This document shows positions 24,692-37,015 of a DNA stretch of 64,000 nucleotides, one piece after another (position 1 is the stretch's first letter; each line of letters starts with the position of its first letter). Below the pieces are notes generated by a model. The model was not told where the DNA came from. It ran no database searches and worked only from the letters and a program-made list of their open reading frames with translations. Both the position numbers and the translations under genes were made by a program. This stretch comes from Schistosoma haematobium. Lineage: Eukaryota > Platyhelminthes > Trematoda > Strigeidida > Schistosomatidae. The stretch is taken from assembly GCF_000699445.3 (NCBI RefSeq), contig NC_067197.1, forward strand, positions 7,260,152-7,324,151, given 5' to 3'.

Positions 24692-24960
24692 TATTTCATA
24701 TAGTGATATACTTCATGAATATCAAACACTGTATTTTTCTTCTTAAACCATATCCCTTTCCAAATTGTTTGACATGTAACATTGTTCTGTTTTCATAAAT
24801 TATTTTTTAAGATTTGTTTTAACAAAAAGTATAAATGTCGACCACACTATTGTCTTCAGATTAAGGTGTACAGATTAAAACTAGACAATTATAGTACTGT
24901 ATAGATTTTATTTTGAAATATTTACTTCTTAGTATTATGGACATTTTTATGTATAAAATT
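24691..24960. other. Convergent 3' ends of the GTPase and MutL genes
   Basis: Only 268 bp separate the two stop codons, so the 3' UTRs probably abut or overlap. No AATAAA follows the GTPase stop within this gap on the plus strand. Confidence 0.6.
24907..24912 (-). terminator. Polyadenylation signal of the MutL gene (AATAAA)
   Basis: Minus-strand AATAAA 48 nt downstream of the stop codon of the MLH3-like gene, at usual spacing. Confidence 0.5.
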
Positions 24961-25146
24961 TAATCATATTCCTTATCAGTTATTTTAATTAAAGTACAAG
25001 TTGGACGTCCATGTGCGCATTGGAAAGGTATACGACATCTTGAAAGTTCAATTATAAGTTTCTCCATTTGCTTTCTGCTAAGTTTTCTTCCGAAACGAAT
25101 TGCTTGATGACAAGCTCGACTTTCTAGAAGGGGATGAATCGCTTGC
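24960..25146 (-). CDS. MLH3: MLH3-like last exon
   Basis: Acceptor TTTTCAG on the minus strand at 25147-25153. Encodes 'LLESRACHQAIRFGRKLS' and 'CRIPFQCAHGRPTCTL' and ends in TAA at 24962-24960. Confidence 0.88.
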
Positions 25147-28100
25147 CTGAAAACGAAAGAAAAATTGTTTTATTTAAGTCGTAAATTACGTTAATTCTAA
25201 CTGCGCGAACGCACCAAAATCATGTAAAGATTTTTGTGCTTATACACTTACCATTTGCAGTATATTATTCAGCCTGTTACATGGTTTACATGCATGTCTA
25301 TCACACAAACGGGAACTATCGATATTCATCTTGAATGGCTTCCTAGATTATTTACTTCGAATACCTACCTTCACTATATAAATGACACCTATCGATTTTT
25401 TAATGTTTATAATCGTGTGTAACCACAATGATAAACTGACTGAGAAATATTCCTGCTCAGTAGGGACTTTCTCAACTTTATTTTTTCCTACTGAACATCA
25501 ACTTTTACTATATTTCACCCTTTAGTTACTACAATTCGCAGAGTAATACGAACAAAAACCTTTTTTGGATGCTAAAACTTTTTGTGGCTTGGTTTCGAGA
25601 TGATTCCGTAGGCTTCGCCTACCAATCACCTTGATAACCGTTATTATATAAATCCCAACGGTGTTTGAATTCGGAGGGCAATAAGAAGCGGCAGCTATAG
25701 TTTATTAGCGGATAGCACAGATAACCAAGTTACAAGCACATCGAGCGAATTCGAGCAGAAAGGCCAGTGTATTTGTGAGCGAATACAGATGTGAATTTAT
25801 AGTCATATCGAACCAAGGCAAGGTAAAGGTTATTAATGCTATTCGAATACATATATACATGGGGAAGAGAATGATTCATCGAGTAATATTTAAGTTAGGG
25901 AGAGATATGCGTGTACGCTGTCACATGTGATCAAGTATACACGTTTATACAGACATGATAGCGATCATAATAATACAAGTAAATATACGAATTCTCAATG
26001 TTCGAACAATATTGTATGTTAAGTAAGTTAATAAAAGGGCTCGACAAAAATTAGTCGTAGGAGTGTTCCTATAATATCATCTTTTGGTATCTGTAATTAT
26101 TTTTTCTTTAGGTCCAACTTTACACATTTTGCGTACTCACTGTTACGAGTAGTTGTTGCTGTTAGCACAGACCCATAACGTACATTAAATTGTTCAGAAT
26201 TATTTAGACAAACACGCCAGTTACCACTTCTGGAGGAGCGTAGGCCACCAACCAGCACTCTCCATCCAACCCTGTCCTGGGAAATCCTTTCCAGTTGCTA
26301 TTCATCCTTTTCATGTCTGCTTCCGATTCCCGACATAGCGTGTTCTTCGGTCTTCCTCTTTTCCGTTCCCCTTTTGGATTTCAAGTTAGGGCTTGCCTCA
26401 TGATGCATTTTGGTGATTTACGTAGTGTATGTCTCCTATCCATTTCCAACGTCTTTTCCTGATTTTCTCTTCAACTGCAGCTAGTTCGTTCTCTCTCACA
26501 GTAGACTGTTGCTGATGGTATCCGGCTAACGGATATTGAGTATCTTGTGTGGACAAATGTTTATAAATACTTGTGCCTTTTTGATGATGGTTGTAGTAGT
26601 TCTCTATGTTTCATCTCTGCACAGTAGGGCTGTCTTGAAGTTCGTATTGAAGATTGTGACTTTGACATTGGTTGACAGTTGTCTTGAATTCTATATGCTC
26701 TTCAATTGTAGGAATGCGGCCGTTATATTTTCGATCCTTACATTTACGTCTGCATCCGATCCTCGTTGTTCATCGATGATGCGGTACGCGGAGGACCCCA
26801 CATCTTCCAGTGTTTCTTCATCAAGTGTGATTAGGTTGGTGTTCTCCGTGTTGTATTTGAGGCAAACTACCAAAGTCAAATAAACTTTCACCAGGAAGTG
26901 AGAACTTGTTAGATATTATATTCGTGTTAGCTTTAAATGTCAACTAAACTTCTGTTTGTCACATGAATGGTGTGTATATGACCACTAGAGTTTGGATTGG
27001 CTAAACATTTCCGTACATGAATGGTTTATTCACTTTTAATAAGGCATCCAGCGATAGTTATTTTACTTGAACTATGTTCTAGCTGCTCTCACACGTTATG
27101 CCGCTCTTGGATTAACAGACGACTTACATCATTAGTAAAAATCCCTGCTCTAGTACTACACAAATGAGGGATATTATTAAGATATCTTTGGTACCAAAAC
27201 CTGCAAAGCTGCGGCAGCGTCTAACACCTATCTCATAAAACATGAAATAATCAATATAGTTTACATTATGTATCAGTTTTATACCAGTGATTAGCCAACA
27301 ATTCAGTTAACAATCGGATGGAACTATTTGTGACGTATTATTAATAGTGACTTTAAAATAGGAGCGCATTTGAAAGATATTGAATCCATAGTTTTAAATT
27401 TTATAATCAGTTCTCAGAACCTTCGGATTCAGTATATAAATATATGGATTTTGATGGCCGACTTACACAGGGCCTCAGTTAAATAATTACGGCCAGCCCA
27501 TATTTTAGAACAATAGCTGGCACATCTTTGGATGTCTGGAAGTAAGGATTGACTTTAGGTCTTGAGTTTCGACGTTTCCTAGTTTTTATCTTCAAGTATA
27601 AGTTAATCTCACAGAAGCGTTCGATATAATAAATCACGAACCATTTTTACTTTTTTCATACGAGACTGATAGTCCATATAGCCAATACAAAATACTTTAA
27701 CATAATCGAAATAAAATCCGAATTCTAAATTTTACACAAGTTAATCAGGATCTTGGACTTCCCATCAACGTCTTGAAAGAAAATTTGATTATCGCAGCGA
27801 TAATCCCTCTTACAGCTTACTAATTCAGTGACTTATTATACTTGTATGCGGGGATGGACTTTCATCTCTAAATCCAAATTGTAGATGATTACACTTTATG
27901 TTGTTTTTAATCTCTACAGACATTGCTAATCATTTACTGGTTGAGTTTCTTGCTGTTTCCCTACCCTAGGATTAGTTCACGAGAACTAGAAGATACTGGT
28001 AACTTCTGTTAAGGATTGAACTAAATAGATCGTGTCATTGTATCCTTATCAATTTGGTTACTACATTTGCCAGCGTCCTCAAAAAATAAAATGATTCAAG

Positions 28101-29694
28101 ACAAGCTGTCTAATCTCATGCAATCACAGAATCTGCTAGCACCAGAATAAAGTACTTTGGGTACTAAATATTTCTCCAACAAATCTCTTTGATAGAGGAT
28201 TGGAGATATAGCTGAAGATAACAGTCCGTCTACTGATCTATTATTCATTAACTAGTAAAACACCCGGGTGGTTTACGTAAGGTTGCACAGAAATCTAACG
28301 ATATTATACAAGGTATTATGTAAAAGGAAATTAACCGTAGTATGTAATTCTATGTGATCATTAGTAGCACAAAAATACAAGGTGGTAACAGTAGATTACA
28401 AAGATGGTCCTGAAAATGGTGCATGAAAATTGACTTCGGCAAGAGTTTACAAATTCAAGTCAGTCGCAGCAATAGTCTTTGATATAGTAGCAATAAACAT
28501 CAGCACCACAAGTCCTGAAACAAACAAATTAGGGAGTAATTCCAGACCGTAGATTGCAAACAACAGAACATTGATATGCAGCAGTTGTTAAGGGGTTTCA
28601 CGTGTTAAAATTCTACTTGAGAACCATTGTAAAAACTTGTCTAAAATATGTTTAATAATTTCACCAAGTCTGCCTAAAATATCACATGTAAGTTTGCTCA
28701 AGCTCCATCAGAATGAAAGTCTTGGATTTCGATAAATAAAAGATACTAGTTTGATAACCGTAACAACAAATATTTTGTAGAAAGTGTTACTGAAACGCTT
28801 AGGAATTTTTCTTAACTTAATTTTGAAGTACAGAGTCACCTTGTGTTATTATTCGATACCCTTAATAATGAGTTTGGTGACAATAAGTTTTCTTATACTC
28901 TGATGACAGCCGTTGGTATATGAGAACATTGTCGGAAGTTCACGAAATTATGACTGAATAAATCTATATTGGGACTGTCATTTTATCACAGAGGAATCGA
29001 TTGCTGAATACCAACAACCGTTTTGAAAAAGAATATTGGATATTTACGAGGATATTGCAAAGTTTAACACAACAACCGACTGAATTATAATACAATTAAG
29101 GACTTTTAATATATAAAGTAAAAATACATATAACTTCCGGTGACATACATGATCTGGTGTATAATACTGACGTTTGATTCCTCCTGATTTAACAGTATAA
29201 CCTGAATACAACTCGCGATGATTTTCTTAAGGAGTTTTTCTGACGAATGACTTTGAGGAATTACTCGAGGGATCATAGTAACGATAATAGACTGCTCCAT
29301 GGAGTTACAATCAAGAATAGCTGAGAACCCATACTTTAATAGCCAATATAACTTAACTGGTTCTTGGTTCACTAAATTAAAGATATCGGGAACCAATCGC
29401 CTTGATAGTTTTAAAGATATTTTCCTGGAAAATATTTTCAAAAGTTGGAGTTCACGTGTTGCTCTATTTGAAGACATTTCAAAATGATTCAAGCACTCCT
29501 TCTCAAAAAATTCAACAAGTATTCTCTCATGTGCAGCGTGTTGATCAATTGCAATAATGTAGGAATGTTTATATCTGTATCCATGTGGTTTGGAGAATGG
29601 TTCTTCAAACAGTTGATAATGACTACTTTTAGCATTAGCAATCAGCAGGATAAACTTTTTATCAAACTGACCCACCACTCTAGCTTCTCTTAGA
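24960..29694 (-). CDS. MLH3: MutL homologue, MLH3-like, C-terminal endonuclease half (two exons)
   Basis: Exons on the minus strand are 29694-29149 and 25146-24960, joined in phase (AT|G). Visible motifs: 'VGQFDKKFILLIA' (start of the MutL C-terminal domain), the metal-binding endonuclease motif DQHAAHERILVE (DQHA-x2-E-x4-E), 'ACHQAIRFG', and PFQCAHGRP near the end. 'QCAHGRP', with Ala where PMS2 has Pro, favours MLH3. Family role: nuclear heterodimer with MLH1, nicking DNA in mismatch repair and resolving meiotic crossovers. The exon start at 29694 is set by an acceptor (GTCGATAG); upstream in-frame stops rule out a longer exon. No exon for the N-terminal GHKL ATPase was found up to 45 kb, so either they are short, lie further away, or the gene is partial. 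All catalytic residues seen are intact. Confidence 0.82.
25147..29148. other. Last intron of the MutL gene
   Basis: 4 kb without exons. It contains one LINE fragment (26200-26895). 25575-26085 has promoter-like signals (TATATAAATC, later AATAAAAGGG) suggesting a worn LTR, without provable ends. Confidence 0.45.
26200..26895 (-). mobile_element. LINE fragment (family C, RT C-terminus), decayed
   Basis: Minus-strand translation gives 'CLKYNTENTNLITLDEET', 'IFNTNFKTALLCRDETWR', 'VFINICPHKILNI', and later 'QDRVGWRVLVGGL'. These are the blocks seen in the C-terminal LINE piece at 40101-40475 (there '[19 protein letters not shown]' and '[12 protein letters not shown]'). Frameshifted. The start near 26135 shows a poor match to the family's GTAACAGGCGTAAG tail. 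Confidence 0.7.
29149..29694 (-). CDS. MLH3: MLH3-like penultimate exon
   Basis: Carries the dimerisation/endonuclease core with DQHAAHERILVE at about 29532-29497. Ends at donor GTATGT (minus strand, 29148-29143), phase 2. Confidence 0.85.
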
Positions 29695-30295
29695 CTATCG
29701 ACAGTCAAACAACATTCATCGTCCCCGTCATAGAATGTAGTACACGACAACATATTACACAATATATATTATGCACACTACTGTTCCTTAAAACAATCAG
29801 ATGTACAATACCAGAAAGTTGCATTTTCGAATTACATATATGCAGTAAAATGACTCATTCGTTATTTCGTTCCAGTTTGCTGCCGCTTATTACTGGTTCT
29901 AGGTTACTGATAGTGTAGTGGGAATCCGGTAGAGGTCTCGTCAAATGCCTGTCGTTTGTTAGATCATAATAGAAATATGGGGGAAAATCGAAAAACTATG
30001 GCTGAGACAAGTTTGAAGAGAGAAATTAAGTTAACGAGTCTTAAGTTTAGTTTATTAAAATTGTAGTGAGACTACGAAATTTTAGCGGGTTTGGCAAATG
30101 TTAATGGTTTCATTGTTTAATGGATTCGGCATGAAAAATTTGATAGCCCTAAAATTTTTTGCTCTTTTTATGTTAAAATCTTTTATCGTATTCATCATTG
30201 CAGTGTTAGCAACAATTTAGTATTGCGACTCTCACATTAGTGAGTAATTCTGTCGTGCGCTGAAATTACTACATAAAACAATATATACACATGTA
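29695..30295. other. Non-coding
   Basis: No coding or repeat signal that I recognise. Confidence 0.4.
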
Positions 30296-31495
30296 TTCCA
30301 TTTATTTAATTATTTGATCACATAAACACTGGTACAAGTGAGTATGAAATACATATGCGCCACACGATAACAACAGGGTTGCGAGGGGAAAATGTATAGT
30401 ACGTGTGATCAGAAGGACAAAATCTAACAGAAATTAATGTACGGGAGTGAAGTAATAATAATGAGAAACAGTTCATTTAAGAAAAATACAACAAGAAAGA
30501 ATTCTTTGGGTTAAAGAAAATGCATCCATTTTTATGAAGAAAGTTTAAGTAGGATCGCCACTGGCTTTTATTCTGAGCCATGTCTGATAACGTCTCTAGC
30601 CACTGCGTTACACCATCTCTCGGACTCCAACCGCGGAGTTGTGAAGGACCAACAGAAGCCAGTACCGTGCAGCATTCTTTCACACCACGATACCATGTCA
30701 TACACTGAGCAGCTCTCTTTTTCCAAACGGTCCCATTGTCGGCAAATAACTCACGACATGGAATTCTCTGGGACGGCATTGGTAGAACATGTCTAAGCCA
30801 CCGAAGTCGATGTTTCAAGATAATGACACCAATTGAATAATTGTCCCAGCGCCGGAATACACGATGCCGAACCTCTGTATTACTAACATGGTGTTGCGAT
30901 TGGATGTCAGCTATCCTTCGGAGACAATATTCATCAAACACAGAGTCGTCTAACATCCTCAACTCGGAGAGGCCAGGTTTCACAAACATAAAGCAGAACT
31001 GCTCTCACCGACGCGTTGTAGATCCCACCTTTTACAGCCAGACTAACATCACGAAGCCGCCAAAGGTGGCCCAGATTGGCATAAGCCTCTCTGGCTTTCA
31101 CTATACGTGCAATGATCTCATCACTCACGCCACCACCAGCACTTATGTAGCCACCTAGATACACGAACTTCTCGACTACTTCTATCTGCTCACCACCCAG
31201 GGTGAGTACAGGATTAGAATCCTGTCAGTCTTGTAGAAGTACTTTGCACTTCGAAGGTGCAAAGCACATACCATACCTACGGACACTGATTGTCAACTGA
31301 TTAAGTGCGGGTTGCATGCCTGGGGCATTATCGCACAGTAAGACAATATCGTCCGCATACTCAAGGTCGAGAAGTCTTTCTCCAGGCAACAGATCCACAC
31401 CATTATTACTTACATTCATCAGAGCTGTTTCCAGAATGTCATCGATGGCAAAGTTGAAGAGGAATGGTGAGATTGGGCAACTCTACCTAACTCTA
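30296..31495 (-). mobile_element. RTE-clade LINE, family B, RT C-terminal half, decayed
   Basis: Minus-strand frames read 'PFLFNFAIDDILE', 'LDLEYADDIVLLCDNA', 'YGMCFAPSKCKVLLQD', 'YLGGYISAGGGVSDEIIAR', 'LRWLRHVLPMPSQRIPCR' and 'WRSYLNFLHKNG'. The order matches family A, but the sequence is clearly a different subfamily. Stops and frameshifts at about 31180 and 30960. The 3' UTR near 30300-30360 (with 'GCGCCACACGA') matches that of the short copy at 59737-60245. Confidence 0.75.
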
Positions 31496-32078
31496 CTGCT
31501 TGTATGCAACAGCGGTGAGAGGTGTTTGTATGCCCTGATCAATACCACCTAATACTCAATACAATAAATGAAGGGAAGTGGTCACACAACTCACATTGAT
31601 AGTAGATGAGGGAAGGCTAAGACAGGTTTTGACAGTATGTAACCTAGATGATTGAAACCATCACAGTCGTCAAGATTTATATAACAGCTAGGAGTACTTT
31701 ATAATTTAGACTATTATCCTCATGTAATTTATTAATACATTAGAGTAAAATACATGTATCACGAAACATTTTGAGACATATGGTTACGCGGACTGGCATA
31801 ATGCATGTCAAGAGTATTGAGCTTCAATGTAAAACCCATCAGTTAAGATCAATCCATTAGCGTGTTCAACAAAATGATGGGATTGTATGGTTATTCTAGA
31901 AGTGTTAACGCGCTGTGACAACTTTGCTAAAATCCTTCATGGTTAACCTAACATACATTTAGAAACAACTAACTAATCTCTCCAAGCAATTGGTAAAATT
32001 ATGGGATGCAGTTCTCAGTCTTCAGGTCTGGGACTATAAGGATTAGGAGTATTTGAATTATAATACGAACTACGAATC

Positions 32079-32484
32079 TGTAGCGTGGTGTCGAGTTGTG
32101 ATTAACTATGAACACCGCTACCAAGAAACACGTGCCAAATAGATCAGAAGGCGTAAGAAGCTCGTTCCAAATGACTCCATAAAATCCCCGAGAAGCCGAA
32201 TACCAGAAGGCAATTAATGGACCAAGTCGAGGTTTATTTGCTGGCGATCTCGTGGCATCGAAAGGATACCGAGATCGTGCCAGGATACAAGCTTGGTTAC
32301 AGAACGTAACCGAATTCGCGCGAAGTTACAATCAAAGTGTAAGTATAAGAATGGAAGCACAAAATAGCTGTCATTAGCACAGTCAAACAAAAGCACGTTA
32401 AAACAAACACTGGTACAGTTGGTTATAATAATAATTGTTTTTATTAAACTAGTCGTGTTCTCGTGATAAATGTGAGTCACTACA
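32079..32484. mobile_element. 406-bp solo LTR nested in the 3' LTR of the Gag-only element
   Basis: Starts TGTAGCG and ends CACTACA (inverted TGTAG/CTACA ends). It is flanked by AATC duplications (32075-32078, 32485-32488). The uninterrupted LTR at 34039-34204 shows the single AATC of the empty site. It belongs to another LTR family than its host. Confidence 0.75.
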
Positions 32485-33027
32485 AATCCGAGAAATAACG
32501 CAATTGGTTCAAGAATTACTCATTAAGCATGAACGAATTTACTGTATTTGGAATTGCAAATGAAGTATTCAACAAGTACAAAGGTATCATCACTTCATTC
32601 AAACACCACATCCGCCACAGCTTAAATTGGAGTATAGGTGTCTGTAATCAATTGAACGTTTTCTTCTTAAGTTCATCCTGTGTCTGTCCGACATTGTATT
32701 GGATAAAGACTCCGTATTATCTAGAATGCACTCATTAGTATTAGAATTAACAACCGAAATCGGAACAGACTCACTTGCTTCCTGGGATTGTGAACAATCA
32801 GCATATCGGTTGAGTACTGAAACTACTGTTACCTAGAATTTGAACCATAGACTATACTCTCCCACGAAATAATTTCGGATCCTCATATCCCCAAGTTATG
32901 AATAATGGACCTTCATTCAAGACATATTTTTCACATTGGTTATAGTAAACACTAGAAGTGACTATGTAATAGGGGTAAACAGCAGTTGGTATGAAATCAT
33001 CCAAATTGTAATCAAACTCGAGCTCAT

Positions 33028-34029
33028 TTAGTACTTGTGCTTCGCATTGAACAAGTTTCCCACAAGAAACAAATGAATTATCAGGACAAATAATATTTGA
33101 TAGAACATCAAGATTTGACTCTTCTGAAATAGTTTCCTCGAATTTATTAAGAATGTCATTGCAGAGTAAAGGATCATTAGAAAATTAGCATCTATCAAAA
33201 CTACATCAGGTTTTTGATCATAATTATATTCACTCAACATATTTTCTTCAGATTTGTAAGAAATTTCGTCAGAAATAAGTGAGTCATTAGGAAAAACTAT
33301 ATCTGGTACAATAACATGAGAAATCTGATAAGTTGATTGATTAGAAACTGTTGTCTCGCAAAAATTATGAGTTTCACTTAACTCTGAACTGTTATATGAC
33401 TCTACACTGTCTTTTGAAATCGTTGATAATGATAAATGATCCTTAGGAACACTGCAATTAACAGAATCAGAATTACAAGACTTAATATTCGTTACAGCAA
33501 GATGAGCAGTAGTATTACAAACTGACTGAATATGTCCAATATCACCACATTTAAAGCACTCAGAATTACGAAATTTACATGAATTAAAAGAGTGGAACCT
33601 GCCACAGGACAAATATTGACCAGTCTTGTGCCCATTTTCGTGAAGTGCATCGCAACTCCACAATGAATTATCTGAATAACCTTCAGTATGCACTGAATTG
33701 AGATGACGTAATGTAGTGGAATTTTTTATATCCCCATGAATCATTCTACGAAATCTTCCTCCTTTTCCACATTTAAAATTTGTATACTGAACAGTCTAGC
33801 AGTAGATCCTTGAGAATTGTATAAGAAAACGAAATGGGCTTTTCCGGTAAAGCCAGAGTCTTTATTAAGCTATATGTTTTTTATCCGATGAATGTGAGGA
33901 AATGTGCTACAGTATTAGCATCTTCATCGTCTTCCTTGGTCATAGCTCAAATTTCGAATCTTTCAAAGTAATCCTCAAAAGCATCAAAATCTGAATGTAT
34001 ATCCAACAATTACATCACAGGCTCCATCG
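33028..34029 (-). pseudogene. Gag-like protein with zinc knuckle, broken
   Basis: The ATG overlaps the primer-binding region. The minus strand reads 'DFDAFEDYFERFEI' and 'EDDEDANTVAHFLTFIG' interrupted by stops, then an open stretch from 33744 with 'CFKCGDIGHIQSVC' (CX2CX4HX4C) preceded by a second, partly lost knuckle ('CGRFHSFNSCKF'). The C-terminal part is acidic and Ser-rich. The closest known class is Gypsy-type Gag. Confidence 0.7.
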
Positions 34030-34204
34030 TGACGCCAATATGATAATCGGAAGTATTTGAATTATAGTATGAACTAAGAATCCCAGAAATAACGCAATTG
34101 GATCAAGAACTACTAGATAACCACGAACGAATGTACTGTATTTAGAATTCCAAATCAAGCATTCAATAAGTACGAAGGTATCATTAGTTCATTCAAGCAC
34201 CACA

Positions 34205-36885
34205 AGGACACAAGACTGATAACACGTAGAAGACGACTCAAGACACAACACTCGTGGATGCCTAAATATTTTCACCCAGGTTTAACGGTGTCGTCAAAAG
34301 TACGGATAAATGGATTGGGTGTATGGAACCGCTGCAGAATTTCCTAAAAGTGTTGGAGGCTGAAGAATCGGGACTACCACTCAATATTGTCATTCGATGA
34401 CTTTCCCCTCGTCTGCTTCGTTTACGTATAGAACAGACTTCCGAGTAGACAAGGAAGTACAATTCAGTGTCAAGCCCAAAGTGTTGTCTAGATGAGGTGG
34501 TAACTCGGTTAATGGCATAAAGCAAACATCAGCAAACGAAACAAAAAAAAATCCTAACTTCCGGAGAACAGTTCATTGTCTTAGTGTTTGGGCTGTTCTC
34601 ATGGCTTGTCATCACCACTGAAATGGAAGAATCTATATCAGGAGCCGATATTAATAGCTTATTTAGTTTATTAGTACACATAAGCTGATATGAACTTGAC
34701 TATACAAGTAGACTTCCTCACGTTTATGGTCGTAACGGCCGAACTGTCAATATTTGATTTGAACGCAGAACTAACGAACCAAAATTTATTCGATTAGACC
34801 AGACCACGTTCCTCTGTATAGCGTACGTAGCGTTTTTCAGTTACTCGTATTAAATTATATCAAAATACAAACTCTGTGCTCAATTTAAACGGTTTTCATT
34901 TAGGAAGTAGAATAAATTATATCTAAATACAAAATACCTAAAATGGTACAGCCTGTGCTATACAGTCAAAAGTTTCTCTAACACAAATTAGCATACTAAA
35001 CAACAAAAGAAACAGTTAATAAAAAAGAATTCAATACCTGAGAGTCAATACAAATATTCCCAACAAGATGGGACCAAATATCTATCTGCAGGGACTCCAA
35101 CAATCCTCCCAAGCAGACAGTCAGAAGGTTAACAGTCACACACCGGACCACTCCATGACCTTGAGCTTAGTCAAATACGACCTTATTGTCAATAATCCGG
35201 CAACATGCAATAGAAAATTAGGTAACAAAAGGTGAGCCTTTAATCAGAATTACACCATAAAAGCTCAGACAAAGAACAAAGTATGGTCAAGAGAGACCTG
35301 AACAAGGGTTAAAATACACGACAGGGAGAAGAAACTAATAAATGACAGTACTGTCCAACGAAATTCTGTGGAGGGATTTTCAGCGTTCTCATCCCGTTAC
35401 AATGTTATCATTGCTTCCTATGAAATTCCTGGCACAAATATAAATGAACTTATGACAAGCAAATGAGTCGAAACGCATCAGCTATTTAACAGCAGTGTCT
35501 GCCAAATACATATGAAAATTAAAGGCGTATTCTGTGCAAAAGTCGTGGAAAGAATCACGACTTCCTCCCAACATTTTTAATATCTGTGGACGAGTTCGAT
35601 GATTTTCTACAATTACTTACTAACCCGTTTAGAGGTGATAGAAAACATTCCAGTTTTTCCGCTTATTAAAGATAGTATTGCAAACTGAGTAGACCAAGCT
35701 TTCAAACGCTTTGATGTTACAACGTTTGCATCCTTAACCCTCACCTCAACTTCTCTAGTAGTGCTGGGAATCTTTGAAGTTTTTGTGAATCATATTGATG
35801 TTAATTGGTTTTTATGTCATTGGTATGAGTGAAAATAGACAAAGGTTTTCTGACGAGATAAGGAACTCTTTTATAAGTGCTCGTTGTAAATGAATCTTTG
35901 GAGCCACACCGATGTTAAGATTTTAGTGTCACGACATGTGTTCGGAAGGCTCTTAAATAATAACTATACACACACCATGAGGCATGTGAATCATTTTTTA
36001 GTCAAGGATGTGAATGGTCCCTTTTAACATCAAATGCAGAACTTTCAAATTCAAATATTTTCTCATATCGAAAAGGAAGTTTATGCTCATCTGGTTGGTG
36101 AAACTAAATTACTTGCAATGATCTGAATTTCCACATAAACCATTATTTAAAGAGCACAGATAAGAGTCAACATTGTACAGTGCAAAGCCTGGTTTATATC
36201 AAGAATCAGGGATCACTGAATTAGTGAACCAAGAAGTAGGAGAAAGCTTAACAAGTTAACCAGCATGTAATTAACTGTGATTCGATGAATATTTCCGTGT
36301 TATCAAGCCTTTCTTATAACACAGATGTATAATGATGATCTCGGCAACTGATGTTATGACTCCTGACTAGATGAGTTTACTTGCAATTATCGATTTTCAC
36401 ACGCTCCGGATGTTTTAATGTGTGGTGGACGCAACAAGGCGAGTAGCATTTAATCTTAATATGCTTTAAACAGATTATTCTAGATAGGTATAGACTGGAT
36501 CAAATGATGAAAATCAGGACTTTCAAATACTTCATAGCATTTACAGTACATAATGTAATGCGAGAACAGGTAATTCCTAGAACTATCCAGTATGTACTCA
36601 AGAAGTCACCACTTGATCGAACCAGAGATCTCAATTGCGTGTGTTATGTCGAAATCGGAACTAAACACATAGTGGTTTATAAGGTAGTCATCATTATGTC
36701 CAAACACTATAAATTTGTTGATTTTAGAACAATGTGTTACGGACTGGAAACTACTCACCAAGTTCACTTGGTATTGTTTTGCTTGTATCTTCCCATTGAG
36801 GGTTAAGACTGCAATTGACCAGTCTTTTATCGGCATATGTGCATATTATGTGTATGCCTCGATATTGCCTTAATTAATAAGCTTT
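34205..36885. other. Non-coding region, no gene recognised
   Basis: Open frames here (for example 34262-34525 minus and 36504-36806 plus) lack any family resemblance. Parts look repeat-derived, but I cannot assign them. Confidence 0.4.
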
Positions 36886-37015
36886 TATAAGCAAAGATGG
36901 ATAGTGACTAGCAGTGGAATCCAGGAAGCGCGTTTCGTCCCATTTGGGACTCGTCAGTTAGATGTACCTGCATCTCAGAGTTGATTTTCACTCTGGTACT
37001 CACCGAGTTGTTTGA
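36886..37015 (-). mobile_element. Sm-alpha-type hammerhead repeat, truncated
   Basis: The minus strand contains CAGGTACATCTAACTGACGA, a UCCC/GGGA hairpin, CGAAACGCGC and CTGGATTCCACTGC, the layout of the published schistosome Sm-alpha hammerhead. The upstream tRNA-like part seen in the 43.8-kb copy is missing. Confidence 0.8.
36914..36972 (-). ncRNA. Hammerhead ribozyme, type I, weakened
   Basis: The core CTGACGA and GAAA is intact. Base 2.1 is A instead of G, so the first stem I pair is lost. Stem III reads CGCGCTT where the known repeat has CGCGCGT, losing a pair. The tertiary-contact loops of stem I (GGTACAT; TTCC) are kept. Slow or no cleavage expected. Confidence 0.75.

Larger units (their letters stand above)
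32035..34204 (-). mobile_element. Complete short LTR element with only a Gag-like frame
   Basis: Two 166-bp LTRs (34204-34039, and 32610-32035 after removing a nested solo LTR) enclose about 1.43 kb. Directly inside the right LTR the minus strand reads TTGGCGTCACGATGG, a primer-binding-site-like sequence, so the element points to the left. Flanking 5-mers GGGAC and AGGAC fit a 5-bp duplication with one change. No protease, RT or integrase is present, so it must be mobilised by another element. A lone LTR of the same family is at 1890-2779. Confidence 0.75.

Noticed and set aside
25575..26085. Possible LTR with TATATAAATC and AATAAAAGGG
   Set aside because: No terminal TG/CA pair, target duplication or second copy could be shown.
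36504..36806. 100-codon plus-strand open frame
   Set aside because: No family resemblance; overlaps a similar-length frame on the other strand next to an Sm-alpha repeat.
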